Assembly: GCF_900101045.1 (NCBI RefSeq)
Contig: NZ_FNFN01000003.1
Coordinates: 496,001 to 560,000, forward strand
Reading direction: 5' to 3'
DNA: 64,000 nucleotides
Source of the DNA: Nocardioides sp. YR527
GTDB lineage: Bacteria > Actinomycetota > Actinomycetes > Propionibacteriales > Nocardioidaceae
A program made the position numbers and the translations under genes. The notes under the pieces are model-generated. The model saw nothing but the letters and a program-made list of their open reading frames with translations. It was not told the origin of the DNA and did no database searches. Below, in pieces: positions 15,311 through 24,109 of the stretch; the stretch's first letter is position 1, and each line of letters opens with the position of its first letter.

Positions 15311-17676
15311 GCGGCAGCGGTGGCGGCACCGGCGGCGGCACCGGCGGCGGCTGCACCGGCAGCCGGAGCGGCCTCCTCGACGGCCGGCGCAGCCTTGGCG
15401 GCGGCACCGACCTTCGCGCCCTCACCCGGGGCCATCTTGGTCGCCTGCTCGCCCTTCACGGACGCGAGCAGCATCTGCGCGACGTCGAGCACCTCGACCT
15501 CTTCGCGCGCGGCCCCGTTGGCCTGGGCCTTGGTCAGACCGTCGGAGAGCATGACGCGGCAGAACGGGCAGCCGACGGCGATCTGGTCGGCGCCGGTGGC
15601 GACGGCCTCGTCGGTGCGGTTCTCGTTGATCCGCGACCCGATCTTCTCCTCCATCCACATCCGGGCACCACCGGCACCACAGCAGAAGGAGCGCTCGGAG
15701 TTGCGGGGCATCTCCTTGTACTCCGCACCCGGCATGATCTGCAGCAGCTCGCGCGGCGGCTCGTAGACGCCGTTGTGGCGACCGATGTAGCACGGGTCGT
15801 GGTAGGTGATCGAGCGCTTGTGGGCGCCGGCGCCGTCCGCGACCGGGGTCAGCTTGCCCTCGCGCACGAGGCGGTTGAGCAGCTGGGTGTGGTGGACGAC
15901 CTCGAGCTCGATGCCGAACTCCTTGTACTCGTTCTTCAACGTGTTGAAGCAGTGAGCACAGGTGGTGACGGCCTTCTTGACCTTGAACTCCTTGAACGTC
16001 TCGACGTTCTGCTGAGCCAGGCCCTGGAAGACGAACTCGTTGCCGGCGCGGCGGGCGGAGTCGCCGGTGCAGGTCTCGCCGTTGCCGAGTACGCCGAAGG
16101 AGACCCCGGCCATATCGAGCAGCTCGGCCACGGCGCGGGTCGTCTTCTTGGCGCGGTCCTCGTAGGCGCCGGCACAGCCGACCCAGAACAGCCAGTCGAC
16201 CTCCTCCAGCGACTCGATGTCCTTGCCGACCTCCTTGACGTCGAAGGGCAGGTCCTTGGCCCAGTCCATGCGCGCGTTGGCGTTCATGTTCCAGGGGTTG
16301 CCCTTGCCCTCGAGGCCCTTGAAGAGACCGTTGAGCTCTGAGGGGAAGTTGGACTCGACGAGCACCTGGTAGCGGCGCATGTCCATGATGTGGTCGACGT
16401 GCTCGATGTCGACGGGGCACTGCTGGACACAGGCGCCGCAGGACGTGCAGGACCAGAGGACGTCCTCGTCGATGACGAAGCCGCCGTCCTCCGGGTTGTA
16501 GAACCAGTCGAGGACCTCGGCGTTGCTCTCGGCACCTTCCGGGGCGCCGTCGGCCTTGCCGATCAGCGGCTTCTCCTTGAGATCGCCGTCAGCGGCGGCG
16601 GCGTACGCGTGCTCACGCAGGCCCATCATCAGCAGCTTGGGCGAGAGCGGCTTCTCGGTGTTCCAGGCGGGGCACTGCGACTGGCAGCGACCACACTCGG
16701 TGCAGGTGGTGAAGTCGAGGATGCCCTTCCAGGAGAAGTCCTGGATCGAGCCGACGCCCAAGATGGCGTCCTCGGGGATCCGGTCCTCCTCGACGTCCTC
16801 GAGGGTGACGGGCTTGCCGTCGATGAGCATCGGCTTGATCGCGCCGAGCGCGGTGCCGAGCGGGCGTGCGCCGTCGACAGCAGACGTACGCGACGCCGGC
16901 TCGCGCTTGAACCAGATGTTGAACCAGGCGGTGAAGCGGTGCCAGGCGACACCCATCGTCAGGTTGGACGAGATCACCATCAGCCAGATCAGCGCGGAGA
17001 GGATCTTGAAGGTCGCGATGAGGTAGATGATGTTCTCCAGCGTCCCGATCGACTCGGCGCCGGTCGGGTAGAGCGCACCGAAGAACTGAGAGATCGGGAA
17101 GTGGAAGCCGGTCGCGTGCTCAGCGTGCTCGCCGCCGTGCGCCAGCGCCAGGTTGTACTCCGCGCCGCGGATGAACAGGATCGCGATCGACTCGAGCAGC
17201 ACCATCGCCTCGACGAAGAAGGCCTGCCACATGACCGACCCGTAGAACCGCGTCCCGCGGCCCATCTTCCTCGGCTGGTGCAGCAGCCGGTAGATGATCA
17301 GCGGGATGATGCCCAGCGCACCGAGCAGGCCGAGACCCTCGGCCACCCACTCGTAGAGGAAGAACTTCCCGATGACGGGGATCGTCCAGTCGGCGGAGAA
17401 GAGCTGGAAGTACGCCGAGCCGACCGCGGTCGAGAGCACGATGAACGCCGCGAAGGCGAACCAGTGCAGGACGCCGACCCAGGTCCACTGCAACATCCGC
17501 GTGTGGAGGACGGTCTCTTTCAGCATCGTCAGTGTGCGGGCCAGCGGCTGGTCGACGCGGCTGATCGGCGTACCGATCTTGATGACCGCGAGCATCGACC
17601 TGACCGCCTTGGTGGTCATATAGACGGCGACCACCGTGGTCGCGAGACACACGACGATGGTGATGATCTGCAACAT
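14224..17676 (-). CDS. EtfD-like membrane iron-sulfur protein with SLFD-repeat tail
   Basis: 1150 residues. The first about 250 residues hold five to six membrane helices of the NarI-like type. Two ferredoxin clusters follow, CTECGRCQSQCP (about residue 322) and CTSCGACVQQCP (about 409), then two cysteine-rich CCG domains with ETCTGDSARRAGNE, TCAHCFNTL, HDPCYIGRHNG (about 625) and SFCCGAGGARMW. This is the Rv0338c/EtfD family, which passes electrons from ETF in fatty-acid oxidation to the quinone pool. The mycobacterial protein is about 880 residues; here an extra tail of about 400 residues from about 750 is Ala/Pro/Glu-rich and contains eleven copies of SLFD, the last at the very C terminus. 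The tail stays in frame with the same codon bias, so it is real coding sequence. Monocistronic, bounded by hairpins. Confidence 0.88.
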   Translation of the reverse strand: MLQIITIVVCLATTVVAVYMTTKAVRSMLAVIKIGTPISRVDQPLARTLTMLKETVLHTRMLQWTWVGVLHWFAFAAFIVLSTAVGSAYFQLFSADWTIPVIGKFFLYEWVAEGLGLLGALGIIPLIIYRLLHQPRKMGRGTRFYGSVMWQAFFVEAMVLLESIAILFIRGAEYNLALAHGGEHAEHATGFHFPISQFFGALYPTGAESIGTLENIIYLIATFKILSALIWLMVISSNLTMGVAWHRFTAWFNIWFKREPASRTSAVDGARPLGTALGAIKPMLIDGKPVTLEDVEEDRIPEDAILGVGSIQDFSWKGILDFTTCTECGRCQSQCPAWNTEKPLSPKLLMMGLREHAYAAAADGDLKEKPLIGKADGAPEGAESNAEVLDWFYNPEDGGFVIDEDVLWSCTSCGACVQQCPVDIEHVDHIMDMRRYQVLVESNFPSELNGLFKGLEGKGNPWNMNANARMDWAKDLPFDVKEVGKDIESLEEVDWLFWVGCAGAYEDRAKKTTRAVAELLDMAGVSFGVLGNGETCTGDSARRAGNEFVFQGLAQQNVETFKEFKVKKAVTTCAHCFNTLKNEYKEFGIELEVVHHTQLLNRLVREGKLTPVADGAGAHKRSITYHDPCYIGRHNGVYEPPRELLQIMPGAEYKEMPRNSERSFCCGAGGARMWMEEKIGSRINENRTDEAVATGADQIAVGCPFCRVMLSDGLTKAQANGAAREEVEVLDVAQMLLASVKGEQATKMAPGEGAKVGAAAKAAPAVEEAAPAAGAAAAGAAAGAATAAAGSSLFDSPAETAETTEKAPADASSLFDTPAPAEPASGGTSGGSSLFDTPAPAAEPEKPASGGSLFDGGGSLFDTPAEAPAEETPASSGSLFDVPADKPADKPAEEPVADLGAGGSLFDVPAQEEAAPAAPAAPAPAPAAEPAVDLGGGGSLFDIPAAPAEEAAPAPEAKAAPAAAEPEAPAAAPAAAPAAEEPSIDLSAGGSLFDIPASTPEPTPAPAKAPEAATEAPAAPAAPAPAEPVAPVAGSGVTSEPKTDVDFDSLGSLFDIEAPEGTVAAAAPAAPAEVAPVAETATETVVDEAPVEDVTVEAEAPAVEPEPEPEPEPAAEAPAPEPKPAPAASGETHTPRTDVDIHEAGSLFDL

Positions 17677-17795
17677 GCCTAGGCGCTCCTCATCAGGGGG
17701 CAGGACTGCCGGAATAAGCCGAGCCTAGTTCTTGCGGTCGGCTCCGTCAGGGTAAGGGTAGGCTGATACTACCCATGAGTAACTTCACAACGTGG

Positions 17796-17831
17796 AAACG
17801 GCCCGCGACCTGGTCAGGTCGCGGGCCGTTT
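17796..17831. terminator. 17-bp perfect terminator hairpin
   Basis: AAACGGCCCGCGACCTG (17796-17812) pairs with CAGGTCGCGGGCCGTTT (17815-17831), loop GT. The A/T ends give a short T run in both directions. It lies 29 bp beyond the stop of the choice-of-anchor P gene. Confidence 0.85.
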
Positions 17832-17859
17832 CTTAGGACTGCCTCAGTGGATCAAGGCA

Positions 17860-19143
17860 TCACGCGTTGGAGTTCACCTTGAACTTGGCGTGACCGATGT
17901 TGACAACGGTCTTGGTGCCCTCGGTCGCGTCGAGGAGCGTCAGCCGCAGGGCGACGACCTCGATCAGGTTCTTGCTGCGCTCGACGACGACGTTGGTCTC
18001 GATCTTGGCCAGGCCGGGGATGTCGACGCGGGAGAGCGCCGACCCGAGCTGGGCGAGGGAGACCTTCTGGTCGTTGATGAAGATGTCGCCGAACTTGGTG
18101 CCCGAGGTGGACGTCGAGGCGCCCTTGCCCTTGACGAACTTCGCGTTCGCCTGGGCGCGGATGGCCTCGATGCGGATCGCGCCGTCGCCGATGTTGACGC
18201 CGGCGACCTCGGCGAAGGTGTAGCCCTCAGCCGTGGTCTTGGTCTGGTTCGAACGCTGACCGCTCGTGAGACCCTTCACGTCCACGACGCTGCCGGCCTC
18301 GCCCAGCGGAACGCCGGCGATGGACTTGGTCTTCAGCTTGCCCTTGGTGCCGGCGCACGACGCGTTGGTCAGCGGGTTCTTGCCGACCTGGACGGCGCCG
18401 CCGAGAGCGGTGGCGTCGATCGCGTCGGAGAAACCGCGGAAGGTCGCGGAGTAGGCCTGGCCGTTGATCTCGGCGCGGGAGCGACCGACGATGACCTCGG
18501 AGTCGGTGCCGTGGAGCTTGATCCAGATGCCGTTGGCGTAAGCCTCGGCGCCGTCGGCGTTGGTCTTCTCGACGGTGTTGCCCAGACCGATGGTGGCAAT
18601 GCCCGGGATGACGAGCGGCTTGTCACGGCCGGGGATCGGAAGGTCGATCTTCTGGCCGGGGCCGGCCGGGTCGAGAACGACGTGAGCGATCTTGGCCTTG
18701 GAGTCGGCCTTGTAAGCCTTCCCGTCCCACCAGGCCTGGGACACCGAGCTGAGGCCCTCGACGGTGACCGTGCCCAGCGGGCTCTTGTCGAGCACGACGT
18801 CGGCGATCTTGTGCTCGGAGATCGACTTGACCGTCGAGCCGGACTTGATGGTGCGCTGGCGGGTGGTGGTGCCGCCGATCTTGCCGAGACCGGGCACCTT
18901 GGCGCCCGCGGTGTTGTTGTCGACGTCGTAGCCAGCCTTACGGGTGCACCCGATGGTCTGGTATCCGAGGTCTCCCGAGTTGGCCGGGATGTTTCCACCG
19001 GTCACGCGGCTGCCGAAGCCGCTGGCGAACAGCCCGAACGAGGTGTTCGTCAGCGCGGCCTGTGAGGGCGCCGGCACAACCAGAACTGCGCCGACGACGG
19101 CGGCAGCGGCTGCGGACAGCGCGAACGTACGGATGCTTCGCAT
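17860..19143 (-). CDS. Choice-of-anchor P secreted protein
   Basis: 427 residues from ATG 19143, directly before a clear signal peptide (MRSIRTFALSAAAAAVVGAV, cleavage after PSQA near residue 29). The mature part is beta-rich with repeats of Gly/Ala/Val-rich strands and two widely spaced Cys pairs (TIGCTRK, NASCAGTK); it has no visible membrane anchor. This matches the actinobacterial choice-of-anchor P family of exported proteins, whose function is unknown. Alternative upstream starts exist in frame but would lengthen the signal peptide without need. A 17-bp hairpin follows the stop. No operon partner. Confidence 0.75.
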   Translation of the reverse strand: MRSIRTFALSAAAAAVVGAVLVVPAPSQAALTNTSFGLFASGFGSRVTGGNIPANSGDLGYQTIGCTRKAGYDVDNNTAGAKVPGLGKIGGTTTRQRTIKSGSTVKSISEHKIADVVLDKSPLGTVTVEGLSSVSQAWWDGKAYKADSKAKIAHVVLDPAGPGQKIDLPIPGRDKPLVIPGIATIGLGNTVEKTNADGAEAYANGIWIKLHGTDSEVIVGRSRAEINGQAYSATFRGFSDAIDATALGGAVQVGKNPLTNASCAGTKGKLKTKSIAGVPLGEAGSVVDVKGLTSGQRSNQTKTTAEGYTFAEVAGVNIGDGAIRIEAIRAQANAKFVKGKGASTSTSGTKFGDIFINDQKVSLAQLGSALSRVDIPGLAKIETNVVVERSKNLIEVVALRLTLLDATEGTKTVVNIGHAKFKVNSNA

Positions 19144-19357
19144 TGTTGGTTGGACTCCGATTCTGCGGTGGGGATCCCCCAAGATCCCCGCAACGGGGCC
19201 GTGCCACCTGCCAGATCCGGGGGAACCTGGCGCACTCCCGAGTTAAGGGGTGGCACATCGGGCAAACGAGAGAAAACCACGGAAGTTATCGGGACGGAGG
19301 TCCTATTTCTAGATGGCCCTTCTTTGTCATGGGTAACCCACCCGGGCATACGCAAAA

Positions 19358-19388
19358 CGGGCCGTGACCTCGGAAAGGTCACGGCCCG
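19358..19388. terminator. 13-bp terminator hairpin
   Basis: CGGGCCGTGACCT (19358-19370) and AGGTCACGGCCCG (19376-19388) form a perfect stem with loop CGGAA, 18 bp beyond the stop of the membrane-anchored protein gene, with an A run at 19354 that gives T residues on the minus-strand transcript. Confidence 0.8.
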
Positions 19389-19406
19389 CTCTGAAACGGC
19401 TGCTGA

Positions 19407-20453
19407 CTAGGGCGTCAGGTCGATCTGAATCCCGGTGAGACCGTCGATGACGCCCGTCACCGTGTCGAGTACCGGGGCCACCACGTTCTTGCCCAGCGAC
19501 GGCTGAGTCGGCGCAGGGGTCGGCTCGGGCTCCGGCTCGGGTTGCGGAGTCGGTTCCGGTGCCGGCTCCGGAGCTGGTTCGGGAGCCGGTGCCGGGTCCC
19601 TGTCCGACAAGGTGTCCCCTTCGAGCGGGGTGGAGACGGTTCCGCTGGAGGAGTGGGCGCCACCGTAGGCCTCGGCGGTGGAGGGCGCGTCGTAGTCACC
19701 GTTGGAGTGCTTGCCGCCAGAGGTGTTCGGAGCCGCGGGGGAGAACGGGGAGGTCTTCTCCGGCGCGATCACGCCGGGGGCGTCGATGACCTTCTGGTCG
19801 GCGAGGTCGACCACGGGTACGGCGTCGTACTGGCCGGCGTGGGCCTTGACCTGCTGGGTCTCGACGTCCGGGTCGACGTTGGCCTGGGCGAAGGCGCCGA
19901 TGCCGGCCGAGGCGATCGCCATCGCCGCGAGCGGCAGCAGCACGGCCTTCTTGTTGCGGGCGCGGACCTTCGGAATCCGGTGCTCCTCGACCACGCCGTT
20001 CCGGGTCGGCACCTGCGCGGCGGCGTACGACGGCATCGCCGGATTGGCGAACATCACCGGGCCGGCAGGATGGAACTGCTGTGCCGTGTAGGGGCTCGGC
20101 TGGTAGGCGTACTGCGGCAGCTGGGTGTGCGGCGTCGGGCGCTGGTAGGTGGCCTGTGGCCGCTGGGAGTGGCCGGCGTCGGGGTGTCGCAGGACGAGCG
20201 CCGTGCCGGGCTGCGGCTGCGGTGCGTACGGCGTGTGATGCGGTCGCACTCGCTGCGCGGCCGGGTTCGTCTTGGGATTGGTGAACCAGGACTCGTCCGC
20301 CGGCGACAACCCCTCGAGAGCGCGGCGGGCGATCTCGAGGGGTTCGGGCGCGGTGTCGTCCGTGGGGAGCATCGGTGTGGCGGGGTGTCGAGCCGGCGTG
20401 GGTGGGACGTTCGAGTGGTCCCCCGTCGCGGGCCGACGATTCGCTTCAGTCAT
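19407..20453 (-). CDS. Single-pass membrane protein with Pro-rich ends, unknown function
   Basis: 348 residues, ATG 20453. The first about 165 residues are Pro/Gln/His-rich and lack a fold signature; one membrane helix lies at about residues 168-190 (KKAVLLPLAAMAIASAGIG) after a basic segment, so the N terminus is probably cytoplasmic and the rest outside. The outer part is low complexity, with an Ala-Pro-Glu-Pro run (PAPEPAPEPAPEPTPQPEPE) before a short hydrophobic C terminus (VLDTVTGVIDGLTGIQIDL). No domain was recognised. The C-terminal stretch resembles the linker-plus-anchor of actinobacterial cell-wall proteins. It stands alone, ended by a hairpin. Confidence 0.7.
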   Translation of the reverse strand: MTEANRRPATGDHSNVPPTPARHPATPMLPTDDTAPEPLEIARRALEGLSPADESWFTNPKTNPAAQRVRPHHTPYAPQPQPGTALVLRHPDAGHSQRPQATYQRPTPHTQLPQYAYQPSPYTAQQFHPAGPVMFANPAMPSYAAAQVPTRNGVVEEHRIPKVRARNKKAVLLPLAAMAIASAGIGAFAQANVDPDVETQQVKAHAGQYDAVPVVDLADQKVIDAPGVIAPEKTSPFSPAAPNTSGGKHSNGDYDAPSTAEAYGGAHSSSGTVSTPLEGDTLSDRDPAPAPEPAPEPAPEPTPQPEPEPEPTPAPTQPSLGKNVVAPVLDTVTGVIDGLTGIQIDLTP

Positions 20454-20624
20454 CTGACGCTGTCTCCTGAGCGCTTAGCGAGTGTCGGTTGTGTCGCGCA
20501 GCACGTAACGGAACCAGAATCTCGACCGCTTGTCACCTTCTTCTCAGAAAAAAGTTACTGACGAGCCCAAACGGGGGTAGCAAGTAACGGAGAAGATACG
20601 GGCAGGGGTATATCCCGATGTGGA

Positions 20625-21503
20625 TTACAACGCTGCGATGGCCTCGGCGATGCTCAGCGTGCGCCGCGCGGACTCGACGTGGAGGTTCTCCACCATCTTG
20701 CCGTTGTAGGTGACCACGCCGCCGTCGCTCGCCTCCCAGGTCTCGATGAGACCCTTGGCGTCGGCCACCGCCTGCTCGCTGGGTGCGAATCCTGTGTTGG
20801 CGCCCTCGACCTGAGCGGGGTGGATCAGGGTCTTGCCGTCGAACCCGAAGATCCGGCCCTGCTCGACCTCGGCCGCGTAGCCCTCGGCGTCCTTCACGTT
20901 GTTGTAGACACCGTCGAGGATGACCTTGCCGCTCGCGCGTGCGGCGAGCACGGCCAGCTGGAGGCTGGTGACCAGGTTGGCGCGGGCGGGGACGTGGTCG
21001 ACGTACAGCTCCTTGACCAGGTCGTTCGTGCCCATGACGAGCACCGTCAGCCGCTCGGAGGCGGAGGCGATCTCCTCGGCGTGGAGGATGGCGTACGGGC
21101 TCTCGATCATCGCCCAGAGCTTGGTCTGCTCCGGGACGCCGGCTTTCTCGAAGGCCGCGACGAGCTCGTGCACCTGCTGGGCGCTGTTGACCTTGGGGAC
21201 CACGATCGCGTCGGGTCCTGCCTTGGCGGCAGCGGCCAGGTCGTCGGCGTGCCACTCGGTGTCCGCGCCGTTGATGCGGATGGTGAGGTACTTGTTGCCG
21301 TACTCGCCCGACGTCACGGCTGCGGCCGCGTTCTCGCGTGCCTCCGGCTTGGCGTCGGGGGCGACGGCGTCCTCGAGGTCGAGGATCAGCGCGTCGGCGG
21401 TGATCGTCTTGGCCTTCTCGAGGGCCCGTGTGTTGGAGCTCGGCATGTAGAGGACCGAGCGGAGGGGGCGGCTGTGCTCGATTTCTTGGGTTGCGTCAGT
21501 CAT
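20625..21503 (-). CDS. HpcH/HpaI-type CoA ester lyase (CitE-like)
   Basis: 292 residues, ATG 21503. Member of the citrate-lyase beta/malyl-CoA lyase family: LYMPSSNTRALEKAK, LILDLEDAVAP (acidic metal-binding segment), IRINGAD, VVPKV, MIESPYAIL (metal-binding Glu), GTNDLVKEL and the FGFDGKTLIHPAQ segment near the end. Such enzymes cleave or form C-C bonds between acetyl-CoA and a 2-oxoacid, for example citramalyl-CoA or malyl-CoA. It is the second gene of a two-gene operon after another lyase of the same superfamily, with one base between them. Which CoA ester it uses is not certain; pathway role in glyoxylate or methylmalyl-CoA metabolism is inference. Confidence 0.88.
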   Translation of the reverse strand: MTDATQEIEHSRPLRSVLYMPSSNTRALEKAKTITADALILDLEDAVAPDAKPEARENAAAAVTSGEYGNKYLTIRINGADTEWHADDLAAAAKAGPDAIVVPKVNSAQQVHELVAAFEKAGVPEQTKLWAMIESPYAILHAEEIASASERLTVLVMGTNDLVKELYVDHVPARANLVTSLQLAVLAARASGKVILDGVYNNVKDAEGYAAEVEQGRIFGFDGKTLIHPAQVEGANTGFAPSEQAVADAKGLIETWEASDGGVVTYNGKMVENLHVESARRTLSIAEAIAAL

Positions 21504-21504
21504 T

Positions 21505-22572
21505 TCAGTCCACCTCGATGGCGTCGTAGAGCTCCTTGAGCTTCGGGTCGATCGCGGCGAGCTCCTCGGCGAGGTCGACGAGGACCAGGCACTGCTTCAG
21601 CGAGGCGTCGTCCTCCATCTTGCCGTCGAGCATGACCGCGCCGGTGCCGTCGCCCATGGCGGCGACCACGCGACGGGCGTGCTTGATGTCCTCGACGCTG
21701 GGCGAGAAGACGCGGTTGGCGATCTCGATCTGCTTGGGGTGCAGGCTCCAGGTGCCGACGCAGCCGAGCAGGAACGCGTTGCGGAACTGGTCCTCGGCCG
21801 CCACGACGTCGGTGATGTCGCCGAACGGGCCGTAGTAGGGGTAGATCCCCGCCGCGGCGCAGGCGTCGACCATCTTTGCGATCGTGTAGTGCCACAGGTC
21901 CTGCTGGAAGACCGTGCGGTTGCCGTGGATGTCTCCGTCTACCGGGTCCTGGCGGACCAGGTAGCCCGGGTGGCCGCCACCGACGCGGGTGGTCTTCATC
22001 TTGCGGTCGGCCGCGAGGTCGGCCGGGCCGAGGCTGATGCCCTGCATGCGCGGGGAGGCGAGCGCGATCTCCTCGACGTTGGCCACGCCGCGCGCGGTCT
22101 CGAGGATGGCGTGGATGAGGATCGGCTTCTGTACGCCGCCCTTGGCCTCGAGCTGCGCGAGCAGTCGGTCCACGTAGTGGATGTCCTCGGGGCCCTGCAC
22201 CTTCGGCACCATCACGACGTCGAGCTTGTCGCCGATCTCGCTGACCAGGGTGACCAGGTCGTCGAGCACCCACGGGGAGTCGAGGCTGTTGATCCGGGTC
22301 CAGAGCTGGGTCTTCCCGAAATCGGTGCCCTTCGCGATCTCGACCAGGCCTTCGCGCGCGGCGACCTTGTTGTCGGCCTTGACGGCGTCCTCCAGGTTGC
22401 CGAGGAGGACGTCGACGGTGCCGACCATGGCGGGCACCTTGGCCGCCATCTTCGGGTTCGACGGGTCGAAGAAGTGGATCGCGCGACTCGGCCGTGCCGG
22501 GACCTCCCGCGGCGGTGCGGGGGCGCCCACCGCCAACGGCGCGAAGAAGTCCTTGGGGCTCTTGTGACTCAT
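21505..22572 (-). CDS. Malyl-CoA / beta-methylmalyl-CoA lyase-like protein
   Basis: 355 residues from ATG 22572 (a GTG nine bases upstream would add MTG only). It has the larger form of the CoA-lyase TIM barrel, with LLGNLEDAVKADN, LWTRINSLDSPWV, VMVPKVQGPEDIHYVDRL, HAILETARGVANVEEIALAS, LGPADLAADRKMKT and a WSLHPKQIEIANRVFSP segment, as in the L-malyl-CoA lyases of Chloroflexus and Rhodobacter. It should condense glyoxylate with acetyl-CoA or propionyl-CoA, or run the reverse. The downstream gene (one base away) is a smaller lyase of the same superfamily, so the two act together, perhaps in an anaplerotic branch. No other gene of the ethylmalonyl-CoA pathway is in the window. Confidence 0.87.
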   Translation of the reverse strand: MSHKSPKDFFAPLAVGAPAPPREVPARPSRAIHFFDPSNPKMAAKVPAMVGTVDVLLGNLEDAVKADNKVAAREGLVEIAKGTDFGKTQLWTRINSLDSPWVLDDLVTLVSEIGDKLDVVMVPKVQGPEDIHYVDRLLAQLEAKGGVQKPILIHAILETARGVANVEEIALASPRMQGISLGPADLAADRKMKTTRVGGGHPGYLVRQDPVDGDIHGNRTVFQQDLWHYTIAKMVDACAAAGIYPYYGPFGDITDVVAAEDQFRNAFLLGCVGTWSLHPKQIEIANRVFSPSVEDIKHARRVVAAMGDGTGAVMLDGKMEDDASLKQCLVLVDLAEELAAIDPKLKELYDAIEVD

Positions 22573-22629
22573 GCCGGTCACCCTAACGGCCAGGAGTTAC
22601 CGGTCGGTAGGCGTCTCGGGTTGTAACGA

Positions 22630-22764
22630 TCACGACCGGCGTCGGGAGGGATGGTCCTTCGGAACCTGGGCGCCGTGACGGATCCGGGCGCCGGCGTCGA
22701 AGCCGGCGAGGACGGAGCGGACGGTGGTGCGGATCTTGCTGGGGTTCTTCCTGTACTTCGTCAT
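22630..22764 (-). CDS. Possible 44-residue basic small protein
   Basis: A short open frame from ATG 22764, MTKYRKNPSKIRTTVRSVLAG at its start, rich in Lys and Arg, with no hydrophobic stretch. GGAG lies too close to the ATG to be an ideal ribosome site. It sits between the lyase operon and the divergent regulator and could be a real small DNA- or RNA-binding protein, or noise in the promoter region. Nothing similar was recognised. Confidence 0.35.
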   Translation of the reverse strand: MTKYRKNPSKIRTTVRSVLAGFDAGARIRHGAQVPKDHPSRRRS

Positions 22765-22834
22765 GACTCCATCGTGCTCGCGCGGAGCCCGCTGGAGGAG
22801 TGGCAGGATTGACTTAGAGTGATAGATTCTTGCC

Positions 22835-23842
22835 ATGTCCGCGAAGCCGTCCATCGCCATCCCGATCGTCGACGGGATGACCCTGTTCGAGATCGGGATG
22901 CCGCTCGAGGCGCTCGGCTACGACTGGGACCACGACGCCAGCCCGCTCTACGACGTGACGCTGTGCGGCGACCTGCGTGGGGTGCGCGTCCACGGTGGGC
23001 CGCGGCTGACGCCGCAGCGGCCGATGACCGCGCTGGCCGAGGCCGCAACGGTGCTGGTGCCGGCGATCCGGCCGGGTGAGCCGATCAGTTCGACGCTGGT
23101 CCGGGAGCTACGCCGTGCCGCAGCCGGCGGCGCCCGGATGGTCTCGCTGTGCACCGGTGCCTTCGCCCTGGCCGAGGCCGGGCTGCTCGACGGTCGCCGA
23201 GCCACGACCCACTGGCGGTGGGCGGAGCTGTTCCGACGTACGTTTCCGCGGGTCGACCTCGACCCGCGGGCGATCTACGTCGACGACGGCGTGCTGACGA
23301 GCGCGGGCTCGGCCGCCGGGCTGGACCTGTGCCTCCACCTGATCCGCACCGACCACGGCCAGCATGCCGCCAACACCATCGCCCGCAACCTGGTCATCGC
23401 CTCGCACCGTGACGGTGACCAGGCGCAGTACGTCGCGGCGGATCCGCTCACCGAGCAGGCCCACTGGCTCGACGAGCTGCGCGCCTGGCTCCGGGCCAAC
23501 CTGCACGAGGACGTCACCCTCGAGCGCCTGGCGTCGGCTGCCGCGGTCTCGCCGCGTACCCTCGCCAGGCGCTTCGAGCGCGACCTCGCCACCACCCCGA
23601 TGCGCTGGGTCTCCGCCGAGCGCATCGCGGTCGCCAAGACCCTCCTGGAGACCACCGATCTGCCGATCGACCGGATCAGCCACGAGGCCGGCTACTACTC
23701 GCCGGTGACCTTCCGGGCCTCGTTCACTTCGGAGGTCGGTGTGACTCCTGGGCGGTATCGGATGCGGTTTTCTCGGCGCGAGGTCGGTGGTCGGGGTTTG
23801 GTGCGGAGATGTGAGTTGGGTACGGGCTTTGGAGTCGGCTGA
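22835..23842 (+). CDS. GlxA-type transcriptional regulator (DJ-1/PfpI plus AraC HTH)
   Basis: 335 residues, ATG 22835. The N-terminal about 180 residues are a DJ-1/PfpI fold with the nucleophile elbow SLCTGAFALAEAGLL and RATTHW; the C-terminal about 110 are an AraC double helix-turn-helix (ERLASAAAVSPRTLARRF and IDRISHEAGYYSPVTF), ending in a basic tail. GlxA-type regulators respond to small metabolites, often amines or sugar acids; the effector here is unknown. TTGACT stands about 27 bp before the ATG and could be a -35 box only if the start site were different. It diverges from the CoA-lyase operon, which it may control; that is an inference from position. Confidence 0.9.
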   Translation: MSAKPSIAIPIVDGMTLFEIGMPLEALGYDWDHDASPLYDVTLCGDLRGVRVHGGPRLTPQRPMTALAEAATVLVPAIRPGEPISSTLVRELRRAAAGGARMVSLCTGAFALAEAGLLDGRRATTHWRWAELFRRTFPRVDLDPRAIYVDDGVLTSAGSAAGLDLCLHLIRTDHGQHAANTIARNLVIASHRDGDQAQYVAADPLTEQAHWLDELRAWLRANLHEDVTLERLASAAAVSPRTLARRFERDLATTPMRWVSAERIAVAKTLLETTDLPIDRISHEAGYYSPVTFRASFTSEVGVTPGRYRMRFSRREVGGRGLVRRCELGTGFGVG

Positions 23843-23872
23843 TGGCTTCGCTGGTGTGGGCGAGCGGGGCAG

Positions 23873-24006
23873 TTGGTGGAAGGAAAATTCCTTTCGCCGC
23901 GTGAGCCGTGTCTGCCGAGGTGTGGGTTCTGCTGGTGGAAGGAATTTTCTTTCCGCTGGAGGAGTCCTTGCTTGGTGGGGCGAACGAATTTTCGTTCGCC
24001 TGTAGA
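23873..24006. repeat. Three consecutive palindromic units after the GlxA gene
   Basis: Three palindromes of one design follow each other about 52 bp apart: AAGGAAAATTCCTT (inside 23878-23895), GGAAGGAATTTTCTTTCC (about 23937-23954, one mismatch) and GGCGAACGAA plus TTCGTTCGCC (23979-24000, perfect). Each is preceded by GGTGG. They fill the 267-bp convergent gap to the DUF1992 gene, which has no open frame of its own that looks coding. Confidence 0.6.
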
Positions 24007-24109
24007 AGCCTTCCCTTCGCCTGGAGCGGTTTCCCGCGGCCACACGCGGCCCAAGACCAGCCACAAGTAACGGTCGCTGACCGCACTCTTTCACCGGCCC
24101 GGCGACCGC

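Noticed and set aside
14070..15425. Long Arg/Pro/Ser-rich minus-strand frame
   Set aside because: It is the out-of-frame reading of the SLFD tail and of the hairpin region; composition is typical of shadow frames.
20554..20588. GTTACT..AGTAAC arms before the membrane-anchored protein gene as an operator
   Set aside because: Only six bp per arm with 23 bases between; too weak to claim.
22835..22860. 22630-22860 as one longer protein
   Set aside because: The upper part overlaps the GlxA start on the other strand; only the lower 44 codons are considered.
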